A stretch of 64,000 nt of DNA from JAJPHI01 sp035541875 (GTDB lineage Bacteria > Desulfobacterota > Binatia > Binatales > Binataceae), in contig DATKML010000024.1 of assembly GCA_035541875.1 (NCBI GenBank), positions 1 through 64,000 on the forward strand. Reading direction: 5' to 3'. Position 1 is the first letter of the stretch, and every line of letters starts with the position of its first letter. The notes beneath the pieces are model-generated. The model was not told the origin of the DNA. It was given only the letters and a program-made list of their open reading frames with translations, and did no database searches. The translations under genes and the position numbers were made by a program. Of the stretch, positions 9,021 to 18,412 are shown piece after piece.

Positions 9021-10400
9021 CTATGCCGCAGCGGCACGATGGATCGTTTCGACCGCCATCATGATGCCTTTACGTGGTCTCAGCGTGATGAGCGGCTCTG
9101 GTTCCACAGGGTTGGTCTGCGCAAGTCGCAGGCGGTAGTTCTGCAGGACCGTGGCGAGGATGAGGCGCGCTTCGAGCTGCGCGAACTGATCGCCGATGCA
9201 AAGTCGTGGACCGCCGCCGAACGGAAAATAGGTGTAACGCGGTCGCTTGGCTATCTCCTCAGGTCGGAAACGCTCAGGGTCGAAGCGATTCGGATCGCTC
9301 CAGAAATCCGGATGACGGTGGGTTACCCATTGGCTCAGCAGGACATTGGCGCCCGCCGGGATGCGGTAGCCCATAATCTCATCGTCGGCGATCACCGCAC
9401 GGGAGATTGCCCACGCCGGCGGATAGAGGCGCATCGCCTCCTGCAGGACCATCGTGAGGTAGGGCATCCGCGCGATATCCTCAACCGTCGGCAACCGCCC
9501 ACCGAGCACCTGATCGAATTCGGTGCGTAGCTTCCCTTCGACTTCCGGCGCACTCGAGAGCAAGTAAAAGGTCCATCCTAGGGCGTTGGCGGTGGTCTCG
9601 TGTCCCGCAAGTAGCAGTGTCAGCACTTCGTCACGGATCTGCTTTGGCGGCATCGGTTCGCCGGTGTCCGCGTCGCGAGCAGCCAATAGCATCGAGAGCA
9701 AATCGCCATGATCACGGTCTTCGCGCACCCGCTCCTCGATGATGCGATCGACGAGCATGTGAAGGCTGCGGTTTGCTCCCTTGAGTTTGCGATTGTGCGC
9801 CGTCGGAAGAAACGGCAACAAAAGGCTGATGGCGTCGGTCCCGAATAGGCGAACCACTACGCCCAGCGCTTCGGCGACCGTAGCTGCGTCGTCGCCAATC
9901 TCTAAATCGATAAGGGTGCGACTGGCGATCCGCAGGGCCACTCGCATCATTTCTGCCGTGATATCGAAGGGCTCGCCAGCCTGAAAGCGTGCGTGCCATC
10001 CATCCAGCATCCGGGCTGTTTCGTCGATCATGATGGCGCCGAATTCCGCAATACGCTGGCGATGGAACATCGGCTGGATAAGCCGTCGCTGCCGCAGCCA
10101 AAGCGGATTTTCCGCTGTCAGTAGGCCATTGCCGAGCAGCGGCTTCAGCATCTGGTAGTCGAAATTGTTCTTGTTGTAGTTCGAGTGATTCGAGTGCAGG
10201 ACTCGCTCGACTCCGTCAGGGTGGGACAGAAAAAAGATTGGCGTGCGGAGAAAGCGGTAGTGCACCACCGGCCCGAAGCGGTGCATATCCTCGATGAGGC
10301 GTTCGAGGGGCCGTTTATACATCGCTGCGGCACTGCCGAAAATGAAGCCCCCACCTGGTCCGGGGGCAATCTGGGCCGACATCGTCGATTGAGCGTTCAT
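9021..10400 (-). CDS. Cytochrome P450
   Basis: Heme-thiolate monooxygenase, 459 residues. The I-helix oxygen-activation motif AGHETT is at residues 265-270, the K-helix ExxR at Glu321-Arg324 (EAMRLYPP), the PERF-like meander at 375-378, and the heme loop FGGGPRLCIG with Cys401 as proximal ligand. There is no membrane anchor, so it is a soluble bacterial-type P450 with external redox partners. The sequence resembles CYP102/CYP110-like fatty-acid or hydrocarbon hydroxylases, but the substrate is not determinable. It is divergent from the aldo/keto reductase gene 87 bases away. Confidence 0.93.
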   Translation of the reverse strand: MNAQSTMSAQIAPGPGGGFIFGSAAAMYKRPLERLIEDMHRFGPVVHYRFLRTPIFFLSHPDGVERVLHSNHSNYNKNNFDYQMLKPLLGNGLLTAENPLWLRQRRLIQPMFHRQRIAEFGAIMIDETARMLDGWHARFQAGEPFDITAEMMRVALRIASRTLIDLEIGDDAATVAEALGVVVRLFGTDAISLLLPFLPTAHNRKLKGANRSLHMLVDRIIEERVREDRDHGDLLSMLLAARDADTGEPMPPKQIRDEVLTLLLAGHETTANALGWTFYLLSSAPEVEGKLRTEFDQVLGGRLPTVEDIARMPYLTMVLQEAMRLYPPAWAISRAVIADDEIMGYRIPAGANVLLSQWVTHRHPDFWSDPNRFDPERFRPEEIAKRPRYTYFPFGGGPRLCIGDQFAQLEARLILATVLQNYRLRLAQTNPVEPEPLITLRPRKGIMMAVETIHRAAAA

Positions 10401-10487
10401 TCATTTATTCTACAAATTTTCCTTGACCGGTTACATCAACGAACTAGAGTCGAGCAAACCGCAATTTTTGGAGCAAAAGGTTTAACG

Positions 10488-11498
10488 ATGAAGACCAAGA
10501 AGATGGGACGGACGGGACTCAAAGTCTCCGAGATTTGTCTCGGCACGATGACCTTTGGGATGCAGTGCGACGAACCGACCAGCTTTGCAATTATGGACGC
10601 CGCCGTGGAGAACGGTGTTGATTTCTTCGATACCGCCGACGGCTATCCGATGGGCGGGACGTTTGCGACCCTTGGGCGCACGGAGGAGATCGTGGGCAAG
10701 TGGCTCAAAGGGAGGCGCGATAAGATCGTGCTGGCGACGAAATGTTGGGTGCCGATGGGCAAAGAGCCCAATAATCGCGGGCTCTCGCGCAAGCATATCT
10801 TCGATGCTATCGAGGCCAGCCTGCGCCGTCTCCAGACTGATTACATCGATCTTTATCAGGCGCATTCGCCGGATCCCGATACGCCGCTCGATGAGACGCT
10901 GCGTGCCTATGACGACCTGGTCCATCAGGGCAAGGTTCGTTACATCGGATGCTCGAATTTCAAAGCCTGGCTGCTCGCGAGCGCCCTCTGGATCAGCGAT
11001 AAAGAGGGGCTTGCGCGCTTCGATTGCGTCCAGCCGCGCTACAATATCCTGTTCCGCGAAATCGAGAATGAGGTGCTGCCGCTGTGCAATAACTGCGGCG
11101 TCGGTGTAATCGCCTACAATCCGCTCGCAGGTGGCTTCCTTACCGGCAAATACTCGGCCGATTCAAAGGCTCCGCCGGAGAGCCGCTTCGGCTTCATCAA
11201 GGGGCCGGCAAGCGACCTCTATCACAAGCGTTACTGGCAGGATGCGCAGTTCGCGGCGGTGGATCATCTGCAGCAGTTCTTCAAGCCGCGTGGTAAGTCG
11301 CTGACGCAGGTTGCGATCGCGTGGGTGCTGGCGCAGCCAGACATCACGTCCGCGATTCTGGGCGCGACGTCGGCAGCGCAGCTGCAGCAATCACTGCCTG
11401 CCACCGAGCTTACGCTCGACAAGGAAGAGATCGATTTCTGCAACGACATCTGGTACCGGCTGCCGCGTCTGAGCGATCCGCTGGTGGCAACGCGATGA
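10488..11498 (+). CDS. Aldo/keto reductase
   Basis: NADPH-dependent carbonyl reductase of the AKR superfamily, 336 residues from the ATG at 10488. The catalytic tetrad is visible: Asp and Tyr in FFDTADGYPMGG, Lys in LATKCW, His in YQAHSPD. The phosphate-binding C-terminal segment ITSAILGATSAAQL is typical of the YhdN/AKR11-like group. It lies between a divergent P450 and the carboxylase gene, which starts 16 bases downstream, so the two may be co-transcribed. Start choice: the ATG is where family similarity begins; upstream in-frame codons lie in the P450 5' region. Confidence 0.92.
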   Translation: MKTKKMGRTGLKVSEICLGTMTFGMQCDEPTSFAIMDAAVENGVDFFDTADGYPMGGTFATLGRTEEIVGKWLKGRRDKIVLATKCWVPMGKEPNNRGLSRKHIFDAIEASLRRLQTDYIDLYQAHSPDPDTPLDETLRAYDDLVHQGKVRYIGCSNFKAWLLASALWISDKEGLARFDCVQPRYNILFREIENEVLPLCNNCGVGVIAYNPLAGGFLTGKYSADSKAPPESRFGFIKGPASDLYHKRYWQDAQFAAVDHLQQFFKPRGKSLTQVAIAWVLAQPDITSAILGATSAAQLQQSLPATELTLDKEEIDFCNDIWYRLPRLSDPLVATR

Positions 11499-11514
11499 GG
11501 TCAGGTCAGTAGGA

Positions 11515-14500
11515 ATGGATTCTCGACGAATACTAATCGCCAATCGCGGCGAGATTGCGATCCGCGTGATGGAAGCGGCGGTCGAACTCGGCCTGACGAC
11601 GGTCGCGGTCTTTTCCGAAGACGACGCCAAGTCGTTGCATACGATTCGCGCCGACGAAGCGTATCAGCTCAACGGATCAGGTCCGGCTGCTTACCTCGAC
11701 GGTGAGCAGATAATCGCACTGGCGAAAGCGCATAATTGTGCTGCGATTCATCCGGGGTACGGTTTTCTCAGCGAGAATGCAGATTTCGCGCGACGCTGCG
11801 CCGATGCGGGCATCCTTTTTGTAGGCCCTCGTCCCGAATTGCTCGAACTCTTCGGCGACAAGGTACGGGCGCGGCTCTTCGCGCAGGAGTGCGGCATCCC
11901 GGTTATCGAGGGCGCCGCAAATGCCGTAACCCTCGATGAGTTGAAATCATTCTTCGACGCCGCGCCGCCCGGACTGGGGGTCGTGATCAAAGCGGTCGCA
12001 GGTGGCGGCGGTCGCGGGATGCGCGTGGTTACGCGGCGCGAGGATTTGGATCAGGCGTTCCAGCGATGCCAATCAGAAGCGCGCGCCGCCTTTGGCCGCG
12101 GCGATGTCTACGCCGAACATTTCATGCCCTCGGCGCGGCACGTTGAGGTCCAGATTCTGGGTGACCGCAGTGGTCGCATCACCCATCTGTGGGAGCGCGA
12201 GTGCACCATCCAGCGGCGCCATCAGAAGCTGATCGAGATCGCGCCGAGTCCCGGCATTACAACGGCCGTGCGATCGAAGCTGCTCGATGCGGCGGTGAAG
12301 ATCGCTCAGTACGCACGCTACGAGACGCTCGGCACCTTCGAATTTCTGGTTAATTCAAAGGGGGGTGATGATGCGCGGTTCGCGTTTATCGAGGCGAACC
12401 CGCGTCTGCAGGTCGAGCATACGGTTACGGAAGAGGTAACCGGCGTCGATTTGGTACGGGCGCAGCTTGACCTCGCATTCGGCAAATCACTTGGAGAGGT
12501 CGGTCTCGAAACGCCTGAGGTACGGCGCGCCGAAGGGTACGCGATTCAGATGCGGATCAACGCCGAATCGATGGCTCCCGATGGATCGCCAAAACCGGCG
12601 CAGGGCACGATCAATCTCTTCGAGCCGCCCTCGGGGCGAGGTGTGCGGGTCGATTCGGCAGCCTACTCCGGCTACGCGACGAATCCGCGCTTTGATTCTC
12701 TGCTGGCGAAGCTGATCGTGCATTCGCCGACGTCGCGCTTCGAAGATGCGGCCGCTAAGGCTTATCGCGCCCTATGCAAATTTCGTATCGAGGGTGTCGC
12801 GACCAATCTCGGCTTTCTACAGGCCCTCCTGAAGCATCAGGCTTTCATCGATCACCACGTCCATACCGGCTTTATCGATGAGCAACTCGCAGAGCTCTCG
12901 GAAGCCGCCAAGGAGAGCCATCGCCGATTGTACTTCGGACGCGTCGCGACGCCGCAGATAGTCGGTGCGAAGATCGACGCGATCGATCCCTTGGCCGTGC
13001 TCGTTCACGGCAAATCGCAAGCTACGGATGGAGACACCACCGTTGGTGTTGTTGCCCCGAGCATAGCCACGCTCCCCGCAGTCGAAGGGCCGGAAGGTAC
13101 GATCCCCGTAGCCGCACCGATGCAGGGAACAATCGTCTCGATCGATGTGACCGAAGGCACTTCCGTGACGCCCGGACAGCAACTGGCGGTGATGGAAGCG
13201 ATGAAGATGGAGCACGTCATCGCGGCGCCGGTCAGTGGAATCGTGCGATCGGTGACGATCGCCAAGGGCGATACGGTGGCGGAGGGACATCCGCTCGTGT
13301 TTATCGAAGAGCGCGCAGTCGACTCTGGAAGCGTCGTCACAGAGGCCGACCTCAACCTGGAGGTGATTCGGCCTGACCTCGCTGAAGTGATCGAGCGACA
13401 CGAGATAGGACTCGATGCGGCGCGACCGGAGGCCGTTGCGCGTCGCCGAAAGACGGGGCAGCGCACGGCGCGCGAGAATCTCGCGGAGCTTTGCGACCCC
13501 GGCTCGTTCGTTGAGTACGGGCCATTAGGCGTCGCCGCCCAGCGCCGTCGCCGCACGATGGACGATCTCATCCGCAATACTCCGGCGGATGGCCTGGTCA
13601 CCGGCCACGCGACGATTAACGCCGATCTCTTCGGACCCGAACGCGCTCATACCGTGGTGCTGGCCTATGACTTCACAGTGCTGGCCGGCACGCAGGGCCA
13701 TCTGAACCATCGTAAGAAGGATCGGATGTTCCAACTCGCGCGCGAATTGAGGGTGCCTCTCGTACTGTTTGCCGAGGGCGGGGGAGGGCGACCGGGCGAT
13801 ACCGACGGCGATTTCAGTTCGCGCACTTTTTTCGATTTTCCGCGCTTGAGTGGCCTCGTGCCGATGGTCGGCGTCGTGTCGGGTCGATGCTATGCGGGTA
13901 ATGCTTCGCTGCTCGGATGCTGTGACGTGGTAATTGCGACGCGCAACTCGAATATCGGAATGGGCGGCCCTGCAATGATCGAGAGCGGTGGTCTCGGGGT
14001 TTTTCGTCCCGAGCAGATCGGACCGCTGAGCGTGCAGATTCCAAGTGGCGTCGTGGATATCGCCGTCGAAGATGAAATCGAAGCGGCGCACGTTGCGCGC
14101 AAGTATCTCTCGTATTTTCAGGGCGCCGTGAAGGATTACGAATGCGCGGATCAGCGGATGCTGCGCAAGGCGATTCCCGAAAATCGTCTACGTGCGTATG
14201 ACATCCGCAACGTGATCGCGACGCTGGCCGATACCGACTCGGTGCTCGAACTGCGGCCGCACTTTGGCCGCACTATTATCACCGCATTCATTCGTATCGA
14301 CGGCCGCCCGATTGGACTGGTGGCGAACAACCCGATGCATCTGGCGGGAGCGATTGATAGCGATGGTGCCGACAAGGCTGCGCGCTTTATCGTGCTCTGC
14401 GACGCGTTCGATATACCGCTGCTCTATCTTTGTGATACTCCCGGCATCATGGTCGGTCCCGAAATCGAGAAGACGGCGCTCGTGAGGCATTCGTCCCGCA

Positions 14501-14910
14501 TGTTCCTGGCCGGGTCGAATGTGCAGGTGCCGTTCCTCAAGATCGTGTTGCGCAAGGCCTATGGCCTCGGCGCGATTGCGATGTCGGGTGGGGCCGATGA
14601 CGCGGCGGTCTTTACCGTCTCATGGCCGACGGGCGAGTTCGGACCGATGGCGCTCGAGGGGGCGGCCAAGCTCGGTTATCGCAACGAGCTGGCGGCGATC
14701 GACGATCCGGTCGAGCGCAAGAAGAAGTTCGACGAGATGGTCGCCAATCTTTATCAGCGCGGTAAGGCTTTGAATGTCGCGACCCATTTTACGATCGACG
14801 ATGTAATCGATCCCGCCGATACACGGCGCTGGATTTCGGCGGCGTTGCGCTCGACACCGATCGCAGAGCGGCGCAAGAACAAGAAATACCCGTTCATCGA
14901 TAGCTGGTGA
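11515..14910 (+). CDS. Single-chain biotin-dependent acyl-CoA carboxylase (BC-BCCP-CT fusion)
   Basis: Carboxylates an acyl-CoA using ATP, bicarbonate and covalently bound biotin. One 1131-residue chain holds all activities. Residues about 1-450 are biotin carboxylase (start SRRILIANRGEIAIRV, glycine-rich ATP loop KAVAGGGGRGMR, ECTIQRRHQK, EANPRLQVEHTVTEE). About 530-605 is the biotinyl domain with biotinyl Lys564 in VMEAMKMEHV. About 640-1131 is the carboxyltransferase with acyl-CoA and carboxybiotin crotonase-fold halves (GGGGRPGDTD, LCDTPGIMVGPEIE, AIAMSGGADDAAVFTVSWPTGEFG). Most bacterial acetyl-CoA and propionyl-CoA carboxylases split these over two to four proteins; this layout matches the long-chain acyl-CoA carboxylase group. 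Normal accC/accB genes lie at 28.6-30.5 kb, so a catabolic or specialised acyl substrate is likely. Confidence 0.93.
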   Translation: MDSRRILIANRGEIAIRVMEAAVELGLTTVAVFSEDDAKSLHTIRADEAYQLNGSGPAAYLDGEQIIALAKAHNCAAIHPGYGFLSENADFARRCADAGILFVGPRPELLELFGDKVRARLFAQECGIPVIEGAANAVTLDELKSFFDAAPPGLGVVIKAVAGGGGRGMRVVTRREDLDQAFQRCQSEARAAFGRGDVYAEHFMPSARHVEVQILGDRSGRITHLWERECTIQRRHQKLIEIAPSPGITTAVRSKLLDAAVKIAQYARYETLGTFEFLVNSKGGDDARFAFIEANPRLQVEHTVTEEVTGVDLVRAQLDLAFGKSLGEVGLETPEVRRAEGYAIQMRINAESMAPDGSPKPAQGTINLFEPPSGRGVRVDSAAYSGYATNPRFDSLLAKLIVHSPTSRFEDAAAKAYRALCKFRIEGVATNLGFLQALLKHQAFIDHHVHTGFIDEQLAELSEAAKESHRRLYFGRVATPQIVGAKIDAIDPLAVLVHGKSQATDGDTTVGVVAPSIATLPAVEGPEGTIPVAAPMQGTIVSIDVTEGTSVTPGQQLAVMEAMKMEHVIAAPVSGIVRSVTIAKGDTVAEGHPLVFIEERAVDSGSVVTEADLNLEVIRPDLAEVIERHEIGLDAARPEAVARRRKTGQRTARENLAELCDPGSFVEYGPLGVAAQRRRRTMDDLIRNTPADGLVTGHATINADLFGPERAHTVVLAYDFTVLAGTQGHLNHRKKDRMFQLARELRVPLVLFAEGGGGRPGDTDGDFSSRTFFDFPRLSGLVPMVGVVSGRCYAGNASLLGCCDVVIATRNSNIGMGGPAMIESGGLGVFRPEQIGPLSVQIPSGVVDIAVEDEIEAAHVARKYLSYFQGAVKDYECADQRMLRKAIPENRLRAYDIRNVIATLADTDSVLELRPHFGRTIITAFIRIDGRPIGLVANNPMHLAGAIDSDGADKAARFIVLCDAFDIPLLYLCDTPGIMVGPEIEKTALVRHSSRMFLAGSNVQVPFLKIVLRKAYGLGAIAMSGGADDAAVFTVSWPTGEFGPMALEGAAKLGYRNELAAIDDPVERKKKFDEMVANLYQRGKALNVATHFTIDDVIDPADTRRWISAALRSTPIAERRKNKKYPFIDSW

Positions 14911-14942
14911 TCGGAACCTGACAACTGGAAAGGACGGCAGCG

Positions 14943-16178
14943 ATGACGGCTCGGGAACGTCAGGGATGGGTGATCGTCGGTACGCTGTTTTTGGTCTTGG
15001 TCTTCGTTTTCGGCGGCGGCTACAACACGATGCCCGTGTTTCTGCCGGGCTTGCTGAAGGCGTTTCCCAACTGGACGCATAAGCAGGTCTCGATTTTGCC
15101 CAGCGTCCTGGCCGCATCGGCGGGGTTGAGCGTGCTGCCGGTCGGATGGCTCCTCGATCGTATCGAAGCTCGTATCGTGATGGTAATCGGCGGGCTCGCT
15201 GCCGGCACAGCGTTTCTTCTCGCTAGTCAGGCGAATGGTCTAGGGACACTGATCGGTGCCTACCTGCTCGTTGGAGTCGGAATCTCCGCTGGAACGATTC
15301 TGCCGGCGGCATACGTTGTTGCGAATTGGTTTACGGCTCGTCGTGGACTCGCGATGGGAATCACCAACGCCGGCTCGACCACCGGCGGGATGGTGATGAC
15401 GCTCGTAGCGGGTTATGCGATTCGCAACTGGGGTTGGCGCACAGCCTATATGACAGTCGGGCTGCCGATGATTCTTATCGCAGTGCCGGCGATTGTGCTC
15501 GTCGTACGTAGCCGACCTGCCGAAGCGGCTGAATCACGTACCAAGGTATCGACGGATCTGGCTGGCTTCGAGACCGGAGAAGCACTCAGGACGCGCTCAT
15601 TCTGGATGATCGCGATCGCGAACTTTTGTTTCGGGCTGTCGGCGACGGGCACGGCGATCCATATGGTCGCCTACCTCGAGGGGGTCGGCTACAGCAATGC
15701 GACTGCCGCTCTGCTGATGAGTCTGATGTTCGGGCTGGCCGCGATCGGCAAAGTAGTGTTCGGGATGTTCGCCGACCGCACGAGCGCTCGTTTTTCGCTC
15801 AGTCTCAATTATGCGCTCCAGGCAGGGGGACTAGTCCTGGTCTTTGCGATTGGTCGCTCCGGCGTGATGCCACTCTTTGTCATAGCCTACGGACTGACCG
15901 TAGCAGCTCCATTGATGCTGTTGCCACTAGTGCTGGCCGAATCGGTTGGGTTGCGCCGCTTTGGACTCCTTGGAGGCTTCGTCGGATTGACGCAGACTTT
16001 CGGTGCGACGCTGGGACCTATGGTATCAGGCGCGATCTTCGACGCCACTAAAAGTTATTCGCTAGCGTTCGACCTCTTTATCGCGATTAACCTGATAGGC
16101 GCAGTCGCGGCCTTTGCCTGCCGACCCTTCTCCGCTGCTCAAAGCGTGGCTGAACCTATCCAATCTGCTGTCGGCTAA
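14943..16178 (+). CDS. MFS transporter
   Basis: Major facilitator superfamily secondary transporter, 411 residues with about 12 hydrophobic helices. The loop 2-3 signature is seen as GWLLDRIEARIVMVIGG and its second-half counterpart as GMFADRTSARFSLSLNY. The N-terminus FVFGGGYNTMPVFLPGLLKAF and the segment TGGMVMTLVAGYAIRNWGWRTAYM resemble the oxalate/formate antiporter-like and monocarboxylate-type families. It starts 33 bases after the carboxylase gene with an AAAGGA ribosome site, suggesting import of a carboxylic acid used by the preceding enzymes. The substrate is inferred, not shown. Confidence 0.85.
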   Translation: MTARERQGWVIVGTLFLVLVFVFGGGYNTMPVFLPGLLKAFPNWTHKQVSILPSVLAASAGLSVLPVGWLLDRIEARIVMVIGGLAAGTAFLLASQANGLGTLIGAYLLVGVGISAGTILPAAYVVANWFTARRGLAMGITNAGSTTGGMVMTLVAGYAIRNWGWRTAYMTVGLPMILIAVPAIVLVVRSRPAEAAESRTKVSTDLAGFETGEALRTRSFWMIAIANFCFGLSATGTAIHMVAYLEGVGYSNATAALLMSLMFGLAAIGKVVFGMFADRTSARFSLSLNYALQAGGLVLVFAIGRSGVMPLFVIAYGLTVAAPLMLLPLVLAESVGLRRFGLLGGFVGLTQTFGATLGPMVSGAIFDATKSYSLAFDLFIAINLIGAVAAFACRPFSAAQSVAEPIQSAVG

Positions 16179-16334
16179 TCGCCCTAGCTTCGCCTTTGCT
16201 ACGCCGCTCTTTCGCTCCGGGCTCGAGTCTTATCGCTGTAATTAAGTAGTAGGATTAAGTCTGAACCAGCGATAGTTTCTATTTAGTTGTAGTAAGTCTA
16301 ATTGGCTCAGCTTGCGGCTTTGGCCAGTGACACG

Positions 16335-17672
16335 ATGAAAATCGAGCGGCGCTACTTTATTTGTTTGATCGCAGCTATTGGATTCCTGTCCTACCTTGCA
16401 GGTTTCGTCACCACTACGCTGCAGGTCTTTCCCTACAGTTTCTTCCGCGAAGCCTTTGTGAGTCTGCATCCCAATGACCCGGTCGTCGCACTTGAGGACT
16501 CGGATATGTACGTCCGTGTGGCGCCCGGCAAAACCGGGGTGACCCGTGCCGATTCCTCGCGTACTTATGACGGCTATACTTTGTTTTCCTCGGCATCCGG
16601 TCCGAACGCATATCTGGTGGATATGGCGGGCCGAATCGTTCACGAGTGGTCTCTACCGTACAGCAATGTCTGGAACTCCAAATCAGCGATAAAGGAGCCC
16701 GTTGGCTCCAATCTGATTTTTTGGCGTAAGGCATACCTGTATCCCAACGGCGACTTGCTTGCCATATACGAATCGTGGGCCGATCATCCGTTCGGCTATG
16801 GGTTGGTTAAGGTCGATCGCAACTCGCGTCCGTTGTGGTCTTACCTTGACCACGTGCATCACGACGTTGAAGTTGCACCCGACGGTCGGATCTATGCGTT
16901 GAGTCATCGATGGGCCAACGATGTGGTGCGAAGTTTGCCCGATTACGTTGCTGACGGACATTATGAAGACTTTGTGAACGTCATATCGCCCGACGGCAGG
17001 TTGTTACAGCGCGTGTCCGTTCTGGATGCGCTGGGCAATTCACCTTATGCGCGACTGATCGGTTTGCAGCGTACTTATTTTGATCCGCTACATAGCAACG
17101 AAATAACGCCGGTATCGGCAGAATGGGCGCATCGGCTGGGCGCACGAGGCAACAACAACGTATTGGTGTCCTTACGCAACCTCGATTCTCTAGCGTTGAT
17201 TGATACCGATGCGGCATCGGTGGTCTGGCTGAAACGAGGCCCCTTCGCTCGGCAGCATTGTAGTGACGTACTGCCGAACGGCGATATTACGGTCTTCGAC
17301 AATCTTGGCGACATGGCTCACGGCGCATCGTCGCGTGTTATCGAATTCAAGCCTCAATCGACTCAGATCGAATGGGAATTTCCCGGGGACAGCAACGAGC
17401 AGCTACACAGTCCGATTCTCGGATGCGCCCAGCGCCTGCCCAACGGCAATACGCTGATCACGGAAGGTGAGGGCGGCCGCGTCTTCGAGGTGGCGACCGA
17501 TAAGCAAGTGGTGTGGGAGTATTACAACCCCATGCGTGTCGGCAAGGCGCGTAATTTCACACCGGTGGTTTTTTCCGGACGGCGTTACTCACCGCAAGAA
17601 ATCCATTTCGAATTCAATCGCGATCCGCAGGCGAACCTGCGGGTGGCTTCCGCGACGAAGGAGCGACGATGA
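16335..17672 (+). CDS. Arylsulfotransferase-like (ASST) beta-propeller protein, membrane-anchored
   Basis: A 445-residue protein with an N-terminal membrane anchor or signal (ICLIAAIGFLSYLAGFVTTTL) and a propeller domain of the arylsulfotransferase family. Family-like segments are AYLVDMAGRIVHEWSLPYSN, LDHVHHDVEVAPDGRIYAL, ARGNNNVLVSLRNLD, VFDNLGDMAHGASSRVIEF and LPNGNTLITEGEGGRVFEV. Characterised ASSTs move sulfate between phenolic compounds in the periplasm using an active-site His; the conserved His residues in HHDVEV are candidates. The ATG at 16335 is used. Its stop overlaps the next start (ATGA). It heads a four-gene overlapping set ending in a PAPS-type sulfotransferase. Activity is inferred from fold and context. 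Confidence 0.8.
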   Translation: MKIERRYFICLIAAIGFLSYLAGFVTTTLQVFPYSFFREAFVSLHPNDPVVALEDSDMYVRVAPGKTGVTRADSSRTYDGYTLFSSASGPNAYLVDMAGRIVHEWSLPYSNVWNSKSAIKEPVGSNLIFWRKAYLYPNGDLLAIYESWADHPFGYGLVKVDRNSRPLWSYLDHVHHDVEVAPDGRIYALSHRWANDVVRSLPDYVADGHYEDFVNVISPDGRLLQRVSVLDALGNSPYARLIGLQRTYFDPLHSNEITPVSAEWAHRLGARGNNNVLVSLRNLDSLALIDTDAASVVWLKRGPFARQHCSDVLPNGDITVFDNLGDMAHGASSRVIEFKPQSTQIEWEFPGDSNEQLHSPILGCAQRLPNGNTLITEGEGGRVFEVATDKQVVWEYYNPMRVGKARNFTPVVFSGRRYSPQEIHFEFNRDPQANLRVASATKERR

Positions 17673-17938
17673 ACCTCATTAGTACGGAGCGGCAATTGCT
17701 CCGCTACCTGCCCGTGATGACGGTGATTGTTCTCATCGCCCAGCCGGGCCTGGCGCATGCGTATGTCGGGCCCGCGGCGACGATGAACTTCTTTGGTGCG
17801 GCATTCGGCCTTATCGCCGCCATTCTCTCGGCGATCGGGGTCCTACTGTTCTGGCCGATGAAGATCTTCTTGCGCTTTGTCTGCCGTGTGATTTCTCCAG
17901 CTCAGGCCCGGACGGTGGAAAGCGAAAGCGCCGGCTAA
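17669..17938 (+). CDS. Small YVGPG-type membrane protein
   Basis: An 89-residue protein with a signal-like first helix ending HAYVGPAATM, then a helix of GAAFGLIAAILSAIGVLLFW type and a basic tail. Small proteins of this pattern, with Ala-Tyr-Val-Gly-Pro after the first helix, recur next to arylsulfotransferase-like genes in my recollection, but they have no known function. It overlaps the ASST-like gene by four bases (ATGA), so translational coupling is expected. Probably an inner-membrane partner of the neighbouring proteins; that is inference. Confidence 0.75.
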   Translation: MNLISTERQLLRYLPVMTVIVLIAQPGLAHAYVGPAATMNFFGAAFGLIAAILSAIGVLLFWPMKIFLRFVCRVISPAQARTVESESAG

Positions 17939-17950
17939 CCCGTTAATAAT

Positions 17951-18412
17951 GTGATCGCAGCGCTCAACCATATTGTCGCGCAGGTCGATCATCAGCTGGG
18001 CATCCTGATGCCCTGGTGGCTTGTCCTCATTCTCTGGGGACTAATCGCTGGCGGGCTTTCTGCCGTAATCTATTGGCTCACGGCCCCCGAAAAGCGCTTG
18101 GCGGAGGCACGTAAAGAGGCTGCCGACGCTCGCCTGCTCCTGAATCGCTATATCGACCACGACGCCGAGTTTGGGCGTACGATGAAGCAAGCTTGGACAT
18201 CGATTCGCCTATCCCTCAAGGAGGTTGGGCTCAGTGCCGGCCCGACGTTATTCTCCTGCGTTCCCGGTCTTGTTCTTATCGGCGCGGTTGGGCGGACCCC
18301 ACAAGATCGACTTGTAGTCGATCTGCCCTGGTGGTGTAGCGGGGAGGCCGTGTTCTTTGCCTCGGCAATTCTCGCCGCGCTGGCGCTGCGACGGGTGCTG
18401 GCTCATCGATGA
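17951..18412 (+). CDS. Membrane protein with TM-coiled coil-TM layout, possibly YidC/EMC3-like
   Basis: A 153-residue protein starting at GTG (an ATG two bases upstream runs straight into a stop). It has an N-terminal helix (WWLVLILWGLIAGGLSAVIYW), a charged helical stretch (APEKRLAEARKEAADARLLL), a soluble link, then two hydrophobic segments with LSLKEVGLSAGPTLFSCVPGL. A helix, a cytosolic coiled-coil hairpin and a Pro-containing second helix resemble the YidC/Oxa1/EMC3/DUF106 insertase core. This similarity is by layout only. Its end overlaps the sulfotransferase start (ATGA). Confidence 0.7.
   Translation: MIAALNHIVAQVDHQLGILMPWWLVLILWGLIAGGLSAVIYWLTAPEKRLAEARKEAADARLLLNRYIDHDAEFGRTMKQAWTSIRLSLKEVGLSAGPTLFSCVPGLVLIGAVGRTPQDRLVVDLPWWCSGEAVFFASAILAALALRRVLAHR

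Noticed and set aside
16302..16334. TTG start upstream for the ASST-like protein
   Set aside because: The added 11 residues would put polar sequence before the membrane anchor; the ATG at 16335 directly precedes the positively charged N-terminus of the anchor.
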